Source: Cyanobacteria bacterium UBA947
GTDB lineage: Bacteria > Cyanobacteriota > Vampirovibrionia > Gastranaerophilales > Gastranaerophilaceae
Assembly (NCBI GenBank): GCA_002293275.1
Contig: DBCX01000064.1
Coordinates: forward strand, 31,100-37,193
DNA: 6,094 bases
Direction of reading: 5' to 3'
Each line of letters opens with the position of its first letter. Position 1 is the first letter of the stretch. A program made the position numbers and the translations under genes. The notes beneath the pieces are model-generated. The model ran no database searches. It worked only from the letters and a program-made list of their open reading frames with translations, and was not told the origin of the DNA. Positions 1-5,992 of the stretch are shown here, one piece after another.

Positions 1-288
1 TATATCACGCGAGAAGGCTGTATAAGCTTTCCCGAGGTCTACACGGAAGTCAGGCGCTACCAAAAACTTATGGTCAAGGCGCTTGATAAAAACGGCAAAC
101 CGTTTGTTATTGAGGCTGACGGCGGGCTGCTCGCAAGCGTGATTCAACACGAAAACGACCACCTTGACGGGGTTTTGTTTATTGACCATTGTCAAAACAG
201 GTTTGATGTTGATGAACAGCTGGAAAAATACGAACTTCCGCCGGTGCAGGAGGACAAATTGTTAGACGGGAACGATTGGGAGGAGTAA
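1..288 (+). CDS. def: Peptide deformylase, C-terminal part (5' end outside window)
   Basis: This metalloenzyme removes the N-formyl group from newly made proteins at the ribosome exit. The frame is open from base 1, giving 95 visible residues. The family's motif 2, EGCIS, lies at visible residues 5-9, where the Cys is a metal ligand. Motif 3, HENDH, lies at residues 50-54 (bases 148-162), where the two His bind metal and the Glu is the catalytic base. Motif 1 (GxGLAAPQ) must lie upstream of the window, so roughly the first 80 residues are missing. The protein ends in an acidic tail after the catalytic helix. The TAA stop is followed 23 bases later by the longest possible start of fmt, its usual functional partner and probable operon mate. 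Identification is firm; only the start is unseen. Confidence 0.96.
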   Translation, partial: YITREGCISFPEVYTEVRRYQKLMVKALDKNGKPFVIEADGGLLASVIQHENDHLDGVLFIDHCQNRFDVDEQLEKYELPPVQEDKLLDGNDWEE

Positions 289-336
289 ATGGGGATAAAT
301 AAGGGAGTAATGTGTTGGGTAGTAAATCAGGTTTGA
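289..336 (+). other. Possible 15-codon leader ORF between def and fmt
   Basis: An ATG at 289 follows the sequence AGGAG (281-285) at the very end of def and opens a 15-codon frame ending at TGA 334-336. That stop overlaps a TTG (333-335), in the fmt frame, that is a plausible fmt start, making a TTGA stop/start junction. The encoded peptide, MGINKGVMCWVVNQV, resembles nothing I recognise. It could be a translated leader that couples ribosomes into fmt, a chance ORF, or the relic of an older fmt start. There is no evidence of expression beyond the well-placed SD. Confidence 0.25.
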
Positions 337-1169
337 TTGACATAGTGTTTTTCGGGACGCCCGAGATTGCCGTGCCGGCGCTGGAGCATTTTCAAGCCGG
401 CGATAAATTCAACGTGCAAGCCGTTGTCACCCAGCCCGACAGGCCCTGCGGCCGCGGCCATAGACTCACACCCTCGCCTGTTAGGCAAGTCGCGGCAGCC
501 CATAATTTACCCGTATTTACACCAAAATCTATCCGCAAAGAACCTGAAGTTATCGCCGCTTTGCGCGAGTTGAAACCCGATTTTTTTGTCACGTTTGCGT
601 TCGGTCAGATTTTGTCGCAAGAGGTGCTTGATATCCCAAAATTTGAGACGATAAATTTGCACGCATCGCTTTTGCCCAAATACCGCGGCGCAAACCCTAT
701 CCAGCGCGCCATAATCAACGGTGATTCAAAAACCGGTATCACAACAATGATCACTGCGCTCGGGCTTGACGAGGGCGATATTTGTCTGTGCGAAGAAATT
801 GATATCCCTTGCGATATGACCTGTCTTGATTTGACAAAAATTATCAGCGAAAAATCGCCGCAACTGCTTGAAAAAACGCTGGTTGGACTCTACGACGGCA
901 CGCTGACCCCGACCCCGCAATGTCCGGACGGTGTTTGTATCGCCCCAAAACTTCAAAAATGCGAGTGCGAAATTGACTGGGATAAAAGCGCGTGCGAAAT
1001 CCACAACCTTGTGCGCGGAGTGTGCCCGTCAGCGTTTTTTATGCACGGGGGAAAACGGATTAAGGTAACTGAAACGTGCATAATTGGTGACGAATTGGTT
1101 ATAAAAACAGTCAAGCCGGAGGGCAAAGGTACAATGAGTTATCAAGACTGGCAAAGGGGGTGCAAATGA
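312..1169 (+). CDS. fmt: Methionyl-tRNA formyltransferase, short C-terminal domain
   Basis: Fmt transfers a formyl group from 10-formyl-tetrahydrofolate to Met-tRNA(fMet) in the cytoplasm, preparing it for initiation. The N-terminal formyltransferase Rossmann domain (residues about 9-200) carries the FGTPEIAVPAL start motif, QPDRPCGRG (41-49), and the catalytic block NLHASLLPKYRG (115-126). The catalytic triad equivalents of E. coli Asn106, His108 and Asp144 are N115, H117 and D153 (in GLDEGD). The C-terminal tRNA-binding domain is recognisable (IDWDKSACEIHNLVRG, 221-236) but short. The family usually runs to about 310-315 residues; this has 285, and about 25 residues seem to be missing between KVTET and the final KPEGKGTMS. 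Start choice is uncertain: GTG 312 gives the longest form, TTG 315 is better spaced from AAGGGAG (301-307), and TTG 333 gives an N-terminus matching the usual M-x-x-IVFxGTP. It overlaps aroH by ATGA. Confidence 0.95.
   Translation: MLGSKSGLIDIVFFGTPEIAVPALEHFQAGDKFNVQAVVTQPDRPCGRGHRLTPSPVRQVAAAHNLPVFTPKSIRKEPEVIAALRELKPDFFVTFAFGQILSQEVLDIPKFETINLHASLLPKYRGANPIQRAIINGDSKTGITTMITALGLDEGDICLCEEIDIPCDMTCLDLTKIISEKSPQLLEKTLVGLYDGTLTPTPQCPDGVCIAPKLQKCECEIDWDKSACEIHNLVRGVCPSAFFMHGGKRIKVTETCIIGDELVIKTVKPEGKGTMSYQDWQRGCK
1153..1160 (+). promoter_or_regulatory. Ribosome binding site deciding the aroH start
   Basis: The sequence AAAGGGGG inside the end of fmt lies 5 bases before ATG 1166. It overlaps the alternative GTG at 1160 and so cannot serve it. 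This supports ATG 1166 as the start. Confidence 0.7.
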
Positions 1170-1498
1170 AAGGTATACGAGGCGCGATAACAGTTAACGC
1201 GAATACGCAGGATGCCATCAAATCGGCGACGTTGGAGCTTTTGAACGAGATGCTCCGGCAAAATAATATAAATGATATTTCACACGTGATTTTCACGCTG
1301 ACGCACGATTTGGACGCGGCGTTTCCGGCAAAATTTGCGCGCGTTGAGCTCGGCTGGGATGATGTTGCGATGATGTGTTTTAACGAAATCAATGTCCCCG
1401 GCGCAATGCCAAAAGTTCTGCGGATACTAATCGTCGCAAACGACGTCAGCTGTCCGAAATTCGTCTACCTGAAAGGCGCACAGGCCCTGCGCAGTTAA
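1166..1498 (+). CDS. aroH: Chorismate mutase, AroH class
   Basis: It converts chorismate to prephenate, the branch point to phenylalanine and tyrosine, and works as a cytoplasmic trimer in characterised relatives. The 110-residue product begins MKGIRGAITV, closely like Bacillus subtilis AroH. By my alignment the known active-site residues are all kept: R5 (Bs Arg7), F53-P-A-K56 (Bs Phe57-Lys60), C71 (Cys75), E74 (Glu78), R86 (Arg90), Y101 (Tyr108) and R109 (Arg116). The chain ends soon after that last Arg, so it lacks most of the flexible tail seen in the 127-residue Bacillus enzyme. The start is ATG 1166, overlapping the fmt stop (ATGA), which suggests translational coupling; a GTG at 1160 would add two residues but sits inside the ribosome binding site. 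No regulatory ACT domain is present. The stop lies in a palindrome shared with the converging gene. Confidence 0.95.
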   Translation: MKGIRGAITVNANTQDAIKSATLELLNEMLRQNNINDISHVIFTLTHDLDAAFPAKFARVELGWDDVAMMCFNEINVPGAMPKVLRILIVANDVSCPKFVYLKGAQALRS

Positions 1499-1500
1499 CT
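1493..1500. other. Shared palindromic stop of two converging genes
   Basis: The 8-bp perfect palindrome AGTTAACT supplies the TAA of aroH (1496-1498, + strand) and the TAA of the 98-aa gene (1495-1497, - strand). As a result both proteins end in Arg-Ser and the genes overlap by 3 bases. There is no room for a separate intergenic terminator, so terminators, if any, must lie inside the opposing gene. Confidence 0.9.
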
Positions 1501-1791
1501 TCTTTTAGTTTTAAGTACATTTTTAGTGACACCCCACGCAAAACCAATCCCGGTGCCCAGCGCCACAAACTGCATTACAGGCCGTGCGTGCTTAACCTTG
1601 AGTGATTTCACAAAAGTGTCTTTTGTTAGTGGTTTGAACTGGCTCAAATCGCCGCCCACCTCTTGCTTTGTCAAAGGCAGCAAATATTTTGATGCCAAAC
1701 CTATAACCCCGCCGCCCGCGGTTGATTTGACCACGTTTGACAGGTAAGCGCTATTTACATATTCATTTTTTTCGACTGCGCGTACCGCCAT
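1495..1791 (-). CDS. Small putative membrane protein, unknown function
   Basis: I do not recognise this 98-residue protein. It has a charged N-terminus, a glycine-rich hydrophobic stretch at about residues 24-40 (AGGGVIGLASKYLLPL), a Lys-rich hydrophilic middle (41-70), a second hydrophobic, Gly-rich stretch at 71-88 (PVMQFVALGTGIGFAWGV), and a basic tail ending KTKRS. Two weak transmembrane or membrane-associated helices joined by a basic loop are an inference. No cleavable signal peptide is evident. It is judged real because its ATG has an SD GGAG (1800-1803) 8 bases upstream, it has its own strong-looking promoter, and it ends exactly at the aroH stop without intruding further. It lies downstream of the WecA/TagO-like gene in the same direction but after a gap of 152 bases, so it is probably transcribed at least partly on its own. 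Confidence 0.75.
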   Translation of the reverse strand: MAVRAVEKNEYVNSAYLSNVVKSTAGGGVIGLASKYLLPLTKQEVGGDLSQFKPLTKDTFVKSLKVKHARPVMQFVALGTGIGFAWGVTKNVLKTKRS

Positions 1792-1906
1792 CTCTTTTTC
1801 TCCATTACAAATAATCGTAATTTATATTTGGATGGTGATTTGCACTTAAATATCCAAAAGGGTAAATTTACACAACTGGACTGAGTAATCAAATCTCCAT
1901 CGGTAT
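1792..1906 (-). promoter_or_regulatory. Structured 5' leader of the 98-aa gene
   Basis: The leader of about 115 nt between the predicted transcription start and the ATG contains three inverted repeats. The first is a 10-bp palindrome GTAAATTTAC (1862-1871). The second is a 7-bp stem TTTGGAT/ATCCAAA with an 18-nt loop (1827-1858). The third is a 5-bp stem ATTAC/GTAAT (1804-1821) touching the SD at 1800-1803. The last could mask the ribosome binding site, and the palindrome could be an operator. It does not match any riboswitch class I can recognise, and AT-rich chance pairing is possible. Confidence 0.35.
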
Positions 1907-1912
1907 TAGGCC

Positions 1913-1941
1913 AGTGTATCATAAGTAGATAACGGTGTCAA
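1913..1941 (-). promoter_or_regulatory. Sigma-70-type promoter of the 98-aa gene
   Basis: On the minus strand there is a perfect -35 TTGACA (1936-1941), a 17-base spacer and an extended -10, TG-A-TACACT (hexamer at 1913-1918, 4 of 6 consensus bases). The predicted start of transcription is near 1906. The -35 lies two bases after the stop codon of the WecA/TagO-like gene, so this promoter would separate the 98-aa gene from the murA-glyA operon. Confidence 0.65.
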
Positions 1942-1943
1942 TC

Positions 1944-2972
1944 CTACTTTCGGGTACGTAAATTCAGCGCGAGCATCACCAAAACAAGCCCGAGTATTGT
2001 GAACAGGTATTGTTTTCCGGCGCCTGAACCCATAATCAAAGCAGCCAGCGCGCCCGCTAAAATAGCCGCTGATGTCAAAATCAGCACGGTGGCTTTTTGT
2101 GAGAAACCGGCTTGCAGCAGCCTGTGGTGGATATGCTCTTTGTCGGCCACAAACGGCGATGTTTTGCGCGAAATCCGCAGCAAACTCACGTATGTCAGGT
2201 CAATAATCGGGACGGCAAGAATTATTATCGGCAGTACAACAGCAAGCGTTGCCGATTGCATAATTCCCGTAATTGACATTGTAGAGAGCAAAAAGCCCGA
2301 AAACAACGCGCCCGAATCACCCATAAATATTTTTGCGGGGTTGAAATTATACGTCAAAAACGCGAGCATTGAACCGGCCAAAATAAACCCGATTAGCGAA
2401 ACAATAAGGTTCCCCGGGCTCATCGCGGATGCGATTACCGCAATTGAGACCGCCCCCACCGTCACGACCGAACCTGCCAGCCCGTCAACACCGTCTATAA
2501 AATTCAACGCGTTACTTATCCCGACAACCCACATCAGCGTCAGCGGATACGACCACAATCCAAGCTCAATCCCGCCAAAAAACGGCAGCGTGTTGATTTG
2601 CACACCCAGCAGATATACAATCGTTGTTATCGCAATCTGGATGAAAAGTTTGAATTTCGCGTTCAGGTTGTAAACATCGTCCACAAGCCCGAGTAAAAAC
2701 ATCAGCGAGCTCCCGAGCAAAATCCCGGAAAGCAGCTTCCCGTAAGGATAATAACTTAATAAAACAAGACATAAAAAAGTCAGTATTGTGCTGGCCCAAA
2801 TCGCCACCCCGCCGATACGAGAAATCGGTGTTGTGTGGATTTTGCGCGCGTTGGGCAAGTCAACCAGCCCCTCTTTTTTTGAGAACGCAATCACCAGCGG
2901 CACAAGGCAAATCCCTATCAGGTACGCCAAAACCGTACCTATGATATGCGCTTGTGTCAGTTTAATCAACAT
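1944..2972 (-). CDS. MraY/WecA-family polyprenyl-phosphate N-acetylhexosamine-1-phosphate transferase (WecA/TagO-like)
   Basis: This integral membrane enzyme moves a sugar-1-phosphate from a UDP-sugar to undecaprenyl phosphate, starting assembly of a surface glycan such as O-antigen, enterobacterial common antigen or teichoic acid. The 342 residues form about ten or eleven hydrophobic helices. Family motifs are in order: LPNARKIHTTPISRIGG (39-55), the Mg-binding LVDD (96-99), NALNFIDGVDGLAG (154-167), NFNPAKIFMGDSG (209-221) and the loop motif HIHHRL (280-285). HIHHRL is typical of WecA/TagO, whereas MraY carries HHHFE, so this is unlikely to be the peptidoglycan enzyme despite its link to murA. 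The sugar substrate (GlcNAc versus another) cannot be told from sequence. Its ATG lies 11 bases inside the end of glyA with AGAGG upstream, indicating co-translation. Confidence 0.92.
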   Translation of the reverse strand: MLIKLTQAHIIGTVLAYLIGICLVPLVIAFSKKEGLVDLPNARKIHTTPISRIGGVAIWASTILTFLCLVLLSYYPYGKLLSGILLGSSLMFLLGLVDDVYNLNAKFKLFIQIAITTIVYLLGVQINTLPFFGGIELGLWSYPLTLMWVVGISNALNFIDGVDGLAGSVVTVGAVSIAVIASAMSPGNLIVSLIGFILAGSMLAFLTYNFNPAKIFMGDSGALFSGFLLSTMSITGIMQSATLAVVLPIIILAVPIIDLTYVSLLRISRKTSPFVADKEHIHHRLLQAGFSQKATVLILTSAAILAGALAALIMGSGAGKQYLFTILGLVLVMLALNLRTRK

Positions 2973-4203
2973 AAATCGGATACCTCTTGCAAAGTTTTAA
3001 GGCGCGCTCGCGCAGATTTTTCAGCCCCTGCTCATTGTCGGATGCAAAAACAGCGCCCGCGATAATTTTAGCCACCTCAACCATATCGTCTTCTTTAAAC
3101 CCGCGGGTTGTGACAGCAGGTGTGCCAAGCCGGACACCGCTTGTGACAAACGGGCTTTGCGGATCGTTCGGTACGGTGTTTTTGTTCGCCGTAATCCCGA
3201 CCTGCTCCAAAACATTCGCCATATCCTTGCCGGTCTTGCCAAATTTGCGCAAATCAAGCGTCATAAGATGGTTTTGGGTCATCCCGCCGACAATATCCAT
3301 CCCTTCATCCATAAGCCCTTGTGCGAGCGCCTGTGCGTTTTTGATAACCTGCGCGGCATAGGTCTTAAACTCCGGTTGTGCCGCCTCGTGCAGCGCAATA
3401 GCTTTCGCCGCGATGATATGTTCCAGCGGTCCGCCCTGTATGCCCGGGAAAACTGCTTTGTCAACACCTGCAGCGTGTTCAGCCTTGCACATAGTTATGC
3501 CGCCGCGCGGTCCGCGAAGCGATTTGTGTGTTGTTGTCGTCACAAAATCCGCATAAGGCGCCGGGGACGGATGAACCCCTGCAGCCACAAGCCCCGCGAT
3601 ATGCGCGATATCAGCCATCAAGAGCGCACCGACTTCGTCCGCAATCTCTTTGAAGCGTTTAAAATCAATAATTTTTGAATAGTTACTCGCGCCGCACACG
3701 ATGAGTTTGGGCTTGTGGGACAGTGCTTTTGCGCGCACATCGTCGTAATCAATCTCACCGTACTCATTCACACCGTAGCTTGCTACATCAAAGTAAAGCC
3801 CGGAGAAATTCACGGGCGACCCGTGCGTCAGGTGGCCGCCGTTTGACAAATCCATCCCCAAAACCTTATCACCGGGTTTTAGCGCATACAAAAATACCGC
3901 CATATTTGCCTGCGCGCCGCTGTGCGGCTGGACATTGGCGTGGTCAACCCCGAAGAGCGACTTTGCACGCTCTTGCGCAATCTCCTCAATAATATCAACG
4001 TGTTCGCACCCGTTGTAAAACCGCTTGTAAGGCTTGCCCTCGGCATATTTGTTGGTCAAAACGCTGCCCGAGGCCTCCATAACGGCAAGCGAGGTAATGT
4101 TTTCGCTGGCAATCAGCTCAATCGTATTTTGCTGCCGCTCAAACTCAAGTTCAATCTGCTGCGCCACCTGCGGATCAACTTTTTTAATATTTTTTATGTC
4201 CAT
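2962..4203 (-). CDS. glyA: Serine hydroxymethyltransferase
   Basis: GlyA is a PLP enzyme that interconverts serine and glycine while making 5,10-methylene-tetrahydrofolate, the main source of one-carbon units. The product has 413 residues (E. coli 417), so it is full length. Recognisable elements include IELIASENITS (28-38), NKYAEGKPYKRFYNG (51-65), HSGAQAN (94-100), MADIAHIAGL (196-205) with D198 and H201 contacting PLP, and the PLP-lysine motif TTTTHKSLRGPRGG (222-235) with K227 as the Schiff-base lysine. R358 in SGVRLGTPAVTTRG binds the substrate carboxylate. The start is ATG 4203 with AAGGGG 8 bases upstream. It lies 47 bases after the 108-aa gene and its end overlaps the WecA/TagO-like gene by 11 bases. 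Downstream products of its folate output include the 10-formyl-THF used by Fmt, encoded on the facing operon. Confidence 0.98.
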   Translation of the reverse strand: MDIKNIKKVDPQVAQQIELEFERQQNTIELIASENITSLAVMEASGSVLTNKYAEGKPYKRFYNGCEHVDIIEEIAQERAKSLFGVDHANVQPHSGAQANMAVFLYALKPGDKVLGMDLSNGGHLTHGSPVNFSGLYFDVASYGVNEYGEIDYDDVRAKALSHKPKLIVCGASNYSKIIDFKRFKEIADEVGALLMADIAHIAGLVAAGVHPSPAPYADFVTTTTHKSLRGPRGGITMCKAEHAAGVDKAVFPGIQGGPLEHIIAAKAIALHEAAQPEFKTYAAQVIKNAQALAQGLMDEGMDIVGGMTQNHLMTLDLRKFGKTGKDMANVLEQVGITANKNTVPNDPQSPFVTSGVRLGTPAVTTRGFKEDDMVEVAKIIAGAVFASDNEQGLKNLRERALKLCKRYPIYVD

Positions 4204-4250
4204 ACCCTTTACCCCTTAATCTTCTCGCCGTTGCGGCATTTGCCCTTTTT

Positions 4251-4577
4251 CTATCCCTTTACGTAATCAATCCCCATCTCTTTCAAAGTTTTGATGAAGT
4301 TTTCCGCGCAGAGTTTTTGAGCGTCCGGCGGTACAATCCGCAGGATTTCAACGGTTCTTGATATAACCGGATCCTTGTCATACCAGCGGTTGTTGGCATT
4401 GGCCGGTTTTACCATCGCATAAAACTTGTCAACAGTCTCTTTTGAAACCTTCTCCTCAACTTTTTGCAGGAAAATTTCAGCCTGCGCTTTTAATTCAGTC
4501 TGGTAGTTTTTCAAGAGCTCAATAACTTCGAGCAATAACGGGTCGTGGTCGTACCAACGCTTATATGTAGAACTCAT
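4251..4577 (-). CDS. 108-aa unknown protein with two RWYD-x-DP repeats
   Basis: I do not recognise a named family. The product is a soluble, mostly helical-looking protein made of two related units. Unit 1 (residues 7-42) begins RWYDHDPLLLEVIELL and unit 2 (64-100) begins RWYDKDPVISRTVEIL. Both continue to an Ala-Glu-x-Phe core (33-36; 91-94) and end in a Lys/Glu-rich helix, giving a period of 57 residues. The linker (43-63) is charged. No Cys/His metal cluster, signal peptide or membrane helix is seen. The start is ATG 4577, served by GGAGG (4587-4591) 9 bases upstream; a longer form from ATG 4607 would add ten Arg/Lys/His-rich residues but puts that SD inside the gene. The start overlaps the murA end by 17 bases, and glyA follows 47 bases later, so it is co-expressed with cell-wall and one-carbon genes. 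The repeat suggests a small scaffold or binding protein, but that is inference. Confidence 0.8.
   Translation of the reverse strand: MSSTYKRWYDHDPLLLEVIELLKNYQTELKAQAEIFLQKVEEKVSKETVDKFYAMVKPANANNRWYDKDPVISRTVEILRIVPPDAQKLCAENFIKTLKEMGIDYVKG
4278..4388 (-). repeat. Protein repeat unit 2 of the 108-aa gene
   Basis: This codes for residues 64-100, starting RWYDKDP. Compared with unit 1 it keeps RWYD-x-DP, the following aliphatic pattern, and A-E-x-F one residue later. The DNA has diverged: RWYD is CGC TGG TAT GAC here and CGT TGG TAC GAC in unit 1. The duplication is therefore old rather than recent. Confidence 0.75.
4452..4559 (-). repeat. Protein repeat unit 1 of the 108-aa gene
   Basis: This codes for residues 7-42, starting RWYDHDP and ending near QKVEE. 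It aligns with unit 2 with a single one-residue shift before the A-E-x-F core. Its first bases lie in the overlap with the murA stop codon (4561-4563), immediately after it. Confidence 0.75.
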
Positions 4578-5880
4578 TGCGTGTTTCCTCCGTTGAGAGT
4601 GTTGCATCCAACTGTCTCTCTATCTTTCCACCCAACAATTTTAACTTATTTTCAAAATTCTCGTATCCTCTATCTATATGATGGAGATTTTCTATAACAG
4701 AAACGCCCTCGCTCATCAAAGATGCGACAACCAGTGATGCGCCGGCTCTTAAGTCGCTTGCGGATAACGTTGCGGGAGTGAGTTTTTTGACACCTTTAAT
4801 GATAGCATGGTTTCTGTCCTGATGGATATCTGCGCCCATCCGGCGTAATTCGGGCACCTGCATAAACCGGTTTTCATAAAGGCTCTCGGTGATAATTCCG
4901 ACACCGTTTGCGGTTGAAAGCAGCACCATAGCCATTGACTGCAAGTCAGTCGGGAATCCCGGATACGGCTGGGTTACAAAGTTTATTGACTCCAAACGGT
5001 TGCGGCAGTTGACTTCCAGCGAGTTTGGTTCCAAAAGTTTAATATTCGCACCCATTTTGATTAATTTATCGTTAAAGAAGGTCAAATGCGCCGGGTGAAC
5101 GTTTCTGAGTACCGCTTTACCGCGTGTTGCAACGATTGCGGTCATAAACGTACCCGCTTCGATACGGTCAGGGATGGTTGTGTACTCAATCCCGTGCAAA
5201 TCCGACTCTCTGACACCGTTGATAACGATTTCGGAGGTGCCTGCGCCGCTGACATCCGCGCCCATCGTGTTCAGGAAGTTTGCCAGGTCAATAATTTCCG
5301 GCTCTTGCGCGGCGTTTTGGATACGGGTTGAGCCTTCGGCCAGAACCGCTGCAAGCATAAGGTTTTCTGTCGCACCGACAGACGGGATATCAAGATAAAT
5401 ATCCGCACCGACAAGCTTTGACGCCTTTGCGTGCACGTAACCGTTTTCAATTTTTATTTTAGCGCCGAGCGCCTCAAGCCCTTTTATGTGAAAATCCACG
5501 CGGCGTTCGCCGATTGCGCAGCCGCCGGGGAGCGCAACGATGGCTTCTTTACATCTGCCGACCAGCGCGCCCAAAACGATGAACGATGCGCGCATTTTGC
5601 TCACCAAATCGTATTTTGCGCTGATATTTGTGATATCTTCGGCATTGATTGTGATTGATTTTTCCTGCCTGTCGTAGCTTGTTTTTACACCCAATTGGGC
5701 GATTACGCTGAGCATAATCTCAACATCGGTTAGCGCAGGCACGTTATAAATCTTTGTGGTGGATTTTGCAAGCAGCGCAGCGGCCATAAGTTTCAGAACC
5801 GAATTTTTCGCTCCGCCTATTGATACTTCGCCTTTGAGGGGGGTACCGCCTTTTATTATAAACTTTTCTGCCAAATCCAT
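4561..5880 (-). CDS. murA: UDP-N-acetylglucosamine 1-carboxyvinyltransferase
   Basis: MurA adds enolpyruvyl from PEP to UDP-GlcNAc in the cytoplasm, the first committed step of peptidoglycan synthesis. Key residues align with E. coli MurA: K25-N26 (Lys22-Asn23, in GGAKNS), R97 (Arg91), C121 (Cys115, in PGGCAIGERR), R126 (Arg120), D312 (Asp305, in FPTDLQ), R338 (Arg331, in ENRFM) and R404 (Arg397, in IDRGYE). C121 is the residue alkylated by fosfomycin, so intrinsic resistance by Cys-to-Asp exchange is not present. The common GARPVD following the Cys reads GERRVD here. Length is 439 against 419 in E. coli; most of the excess is a polar tail of about 16 residues after IERQ that overlaps the next gene's SD and start. 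ATG 5880 is the first possible start, but GGAG ends only two bases before it, so TTG 5874 (codon 3) is an alternative. It heads the operon. Confidence 0.97.
   Translation of the reverse strand: MDLAEKFIIKGGTPLKGEVSIGGAKNSVLKLMAAALLAKSTTKIYNVPALTDVEIMLSVIAQLGVKTSYDRQEKSITINAEDITNISAKYDLVSKMRASFIVLGALVGRCKEAIVALPGGCAIGERRVDFHIKGLEALGAKIKIENGYVHAKASKLVGADIYLDIPSVGATENLMLAAVLAEGSTRIQNAAQEPEIIDLANFLNTMGADVSGAGTSEIVINGVRESDLHGIEYTTIPDRIEAGTFMTAIVATRGKAVLRNVHPAHLTFFNDKLIKMGANIKLLEPNSLEVNCRNRLESINFVTQPYPGFPTDLQSMAMVLLSTANGVGIITESLYENRFMQVPELRRMGADIHQDRNHAIIKGVKKLTPATLSASDLRAGASLVVASLMSEGVSVIENLHHIDRGYENFENKLKLLGGKIERQLDATLSTEETRNEFYI
4587..4591 (-). promoter_or_regulatory. Ribosome binding site deciding the 108-aa gene start
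   Basis: GGAGG on the minus strand, in the context ACGGAGGAAA, sits 9 bases before ATG 4577 and inside the last codons of murA. It is the best SD in the window and argues against the earlier ATG at 4607. Confidence 0.8.
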
Positions 5881-5925
5881 CTCTCCATGGGCTCACATGT
5901 ATATATAATATCATACTACCAAACC

Positions 5926-5956
5926 ATTATAAAGTAAATAGGTTAAATAATGTAAA
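5926..5956 (-). promoter_or_regulatory. Probable murA operon promoter
   Basis: The minus strand shows a perfect -10 TATAAT (5926-5931) and a -35 TTTACA (5951-5956, 5 of 6 consensus bases) with a longer than usual 19-base spacer. Transcription would begin near 5919, about 39 bases before murA. Other TA-rich -10-like strings (5900-5915) could serve a second start. Confidence 0.5.
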
Positions 5957-5992
5957 CTTTGCCATCTATAAAGAGTTAACGACCCGGGCTAT

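Noticed and set aside
1476..1512. GCGCA/TGCGC hairpin near the end of aroH with a T-rich stretch after it, possible terminator
   Set aside because: The stem is only 5 bp with a 7-base loop, and the T-rich stretch starts about 10 bases after it and is interrupted, so it is not a convincing intrinsic terminator on either strand.
1999..2673. 224-codon open frame on the + strand opposite the WecA/TagO-like gene
   Set aside because: It is the antisense shadow of a clearly coding membrane protein gene, with no SD of note and no recognisable protein features.
3157..3678. 173-codon open frame on the + strand opposite glyA
   Set aside because: It lies wholly within glyA on the other strand; the Arg/Cys-rich composition is typical of a shadow frame.
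4227..4237. GCCG-TTG-CGGC hairpin in the gap between the 108-aa gene and glyA
   Set aside because: The 4-bp stem is short, and on the minus strand it is not followed by a T-run; it may be chance in GC-rich sequence.
4578..4607. Ten-residue N-terminal extension of the 108-aa protein from ATG 4607
   Set aside because: The excellent SD GGAGG lies inside the extension and serves ATG 4577; the extra residues are out-of-frame murA sequence without family character.
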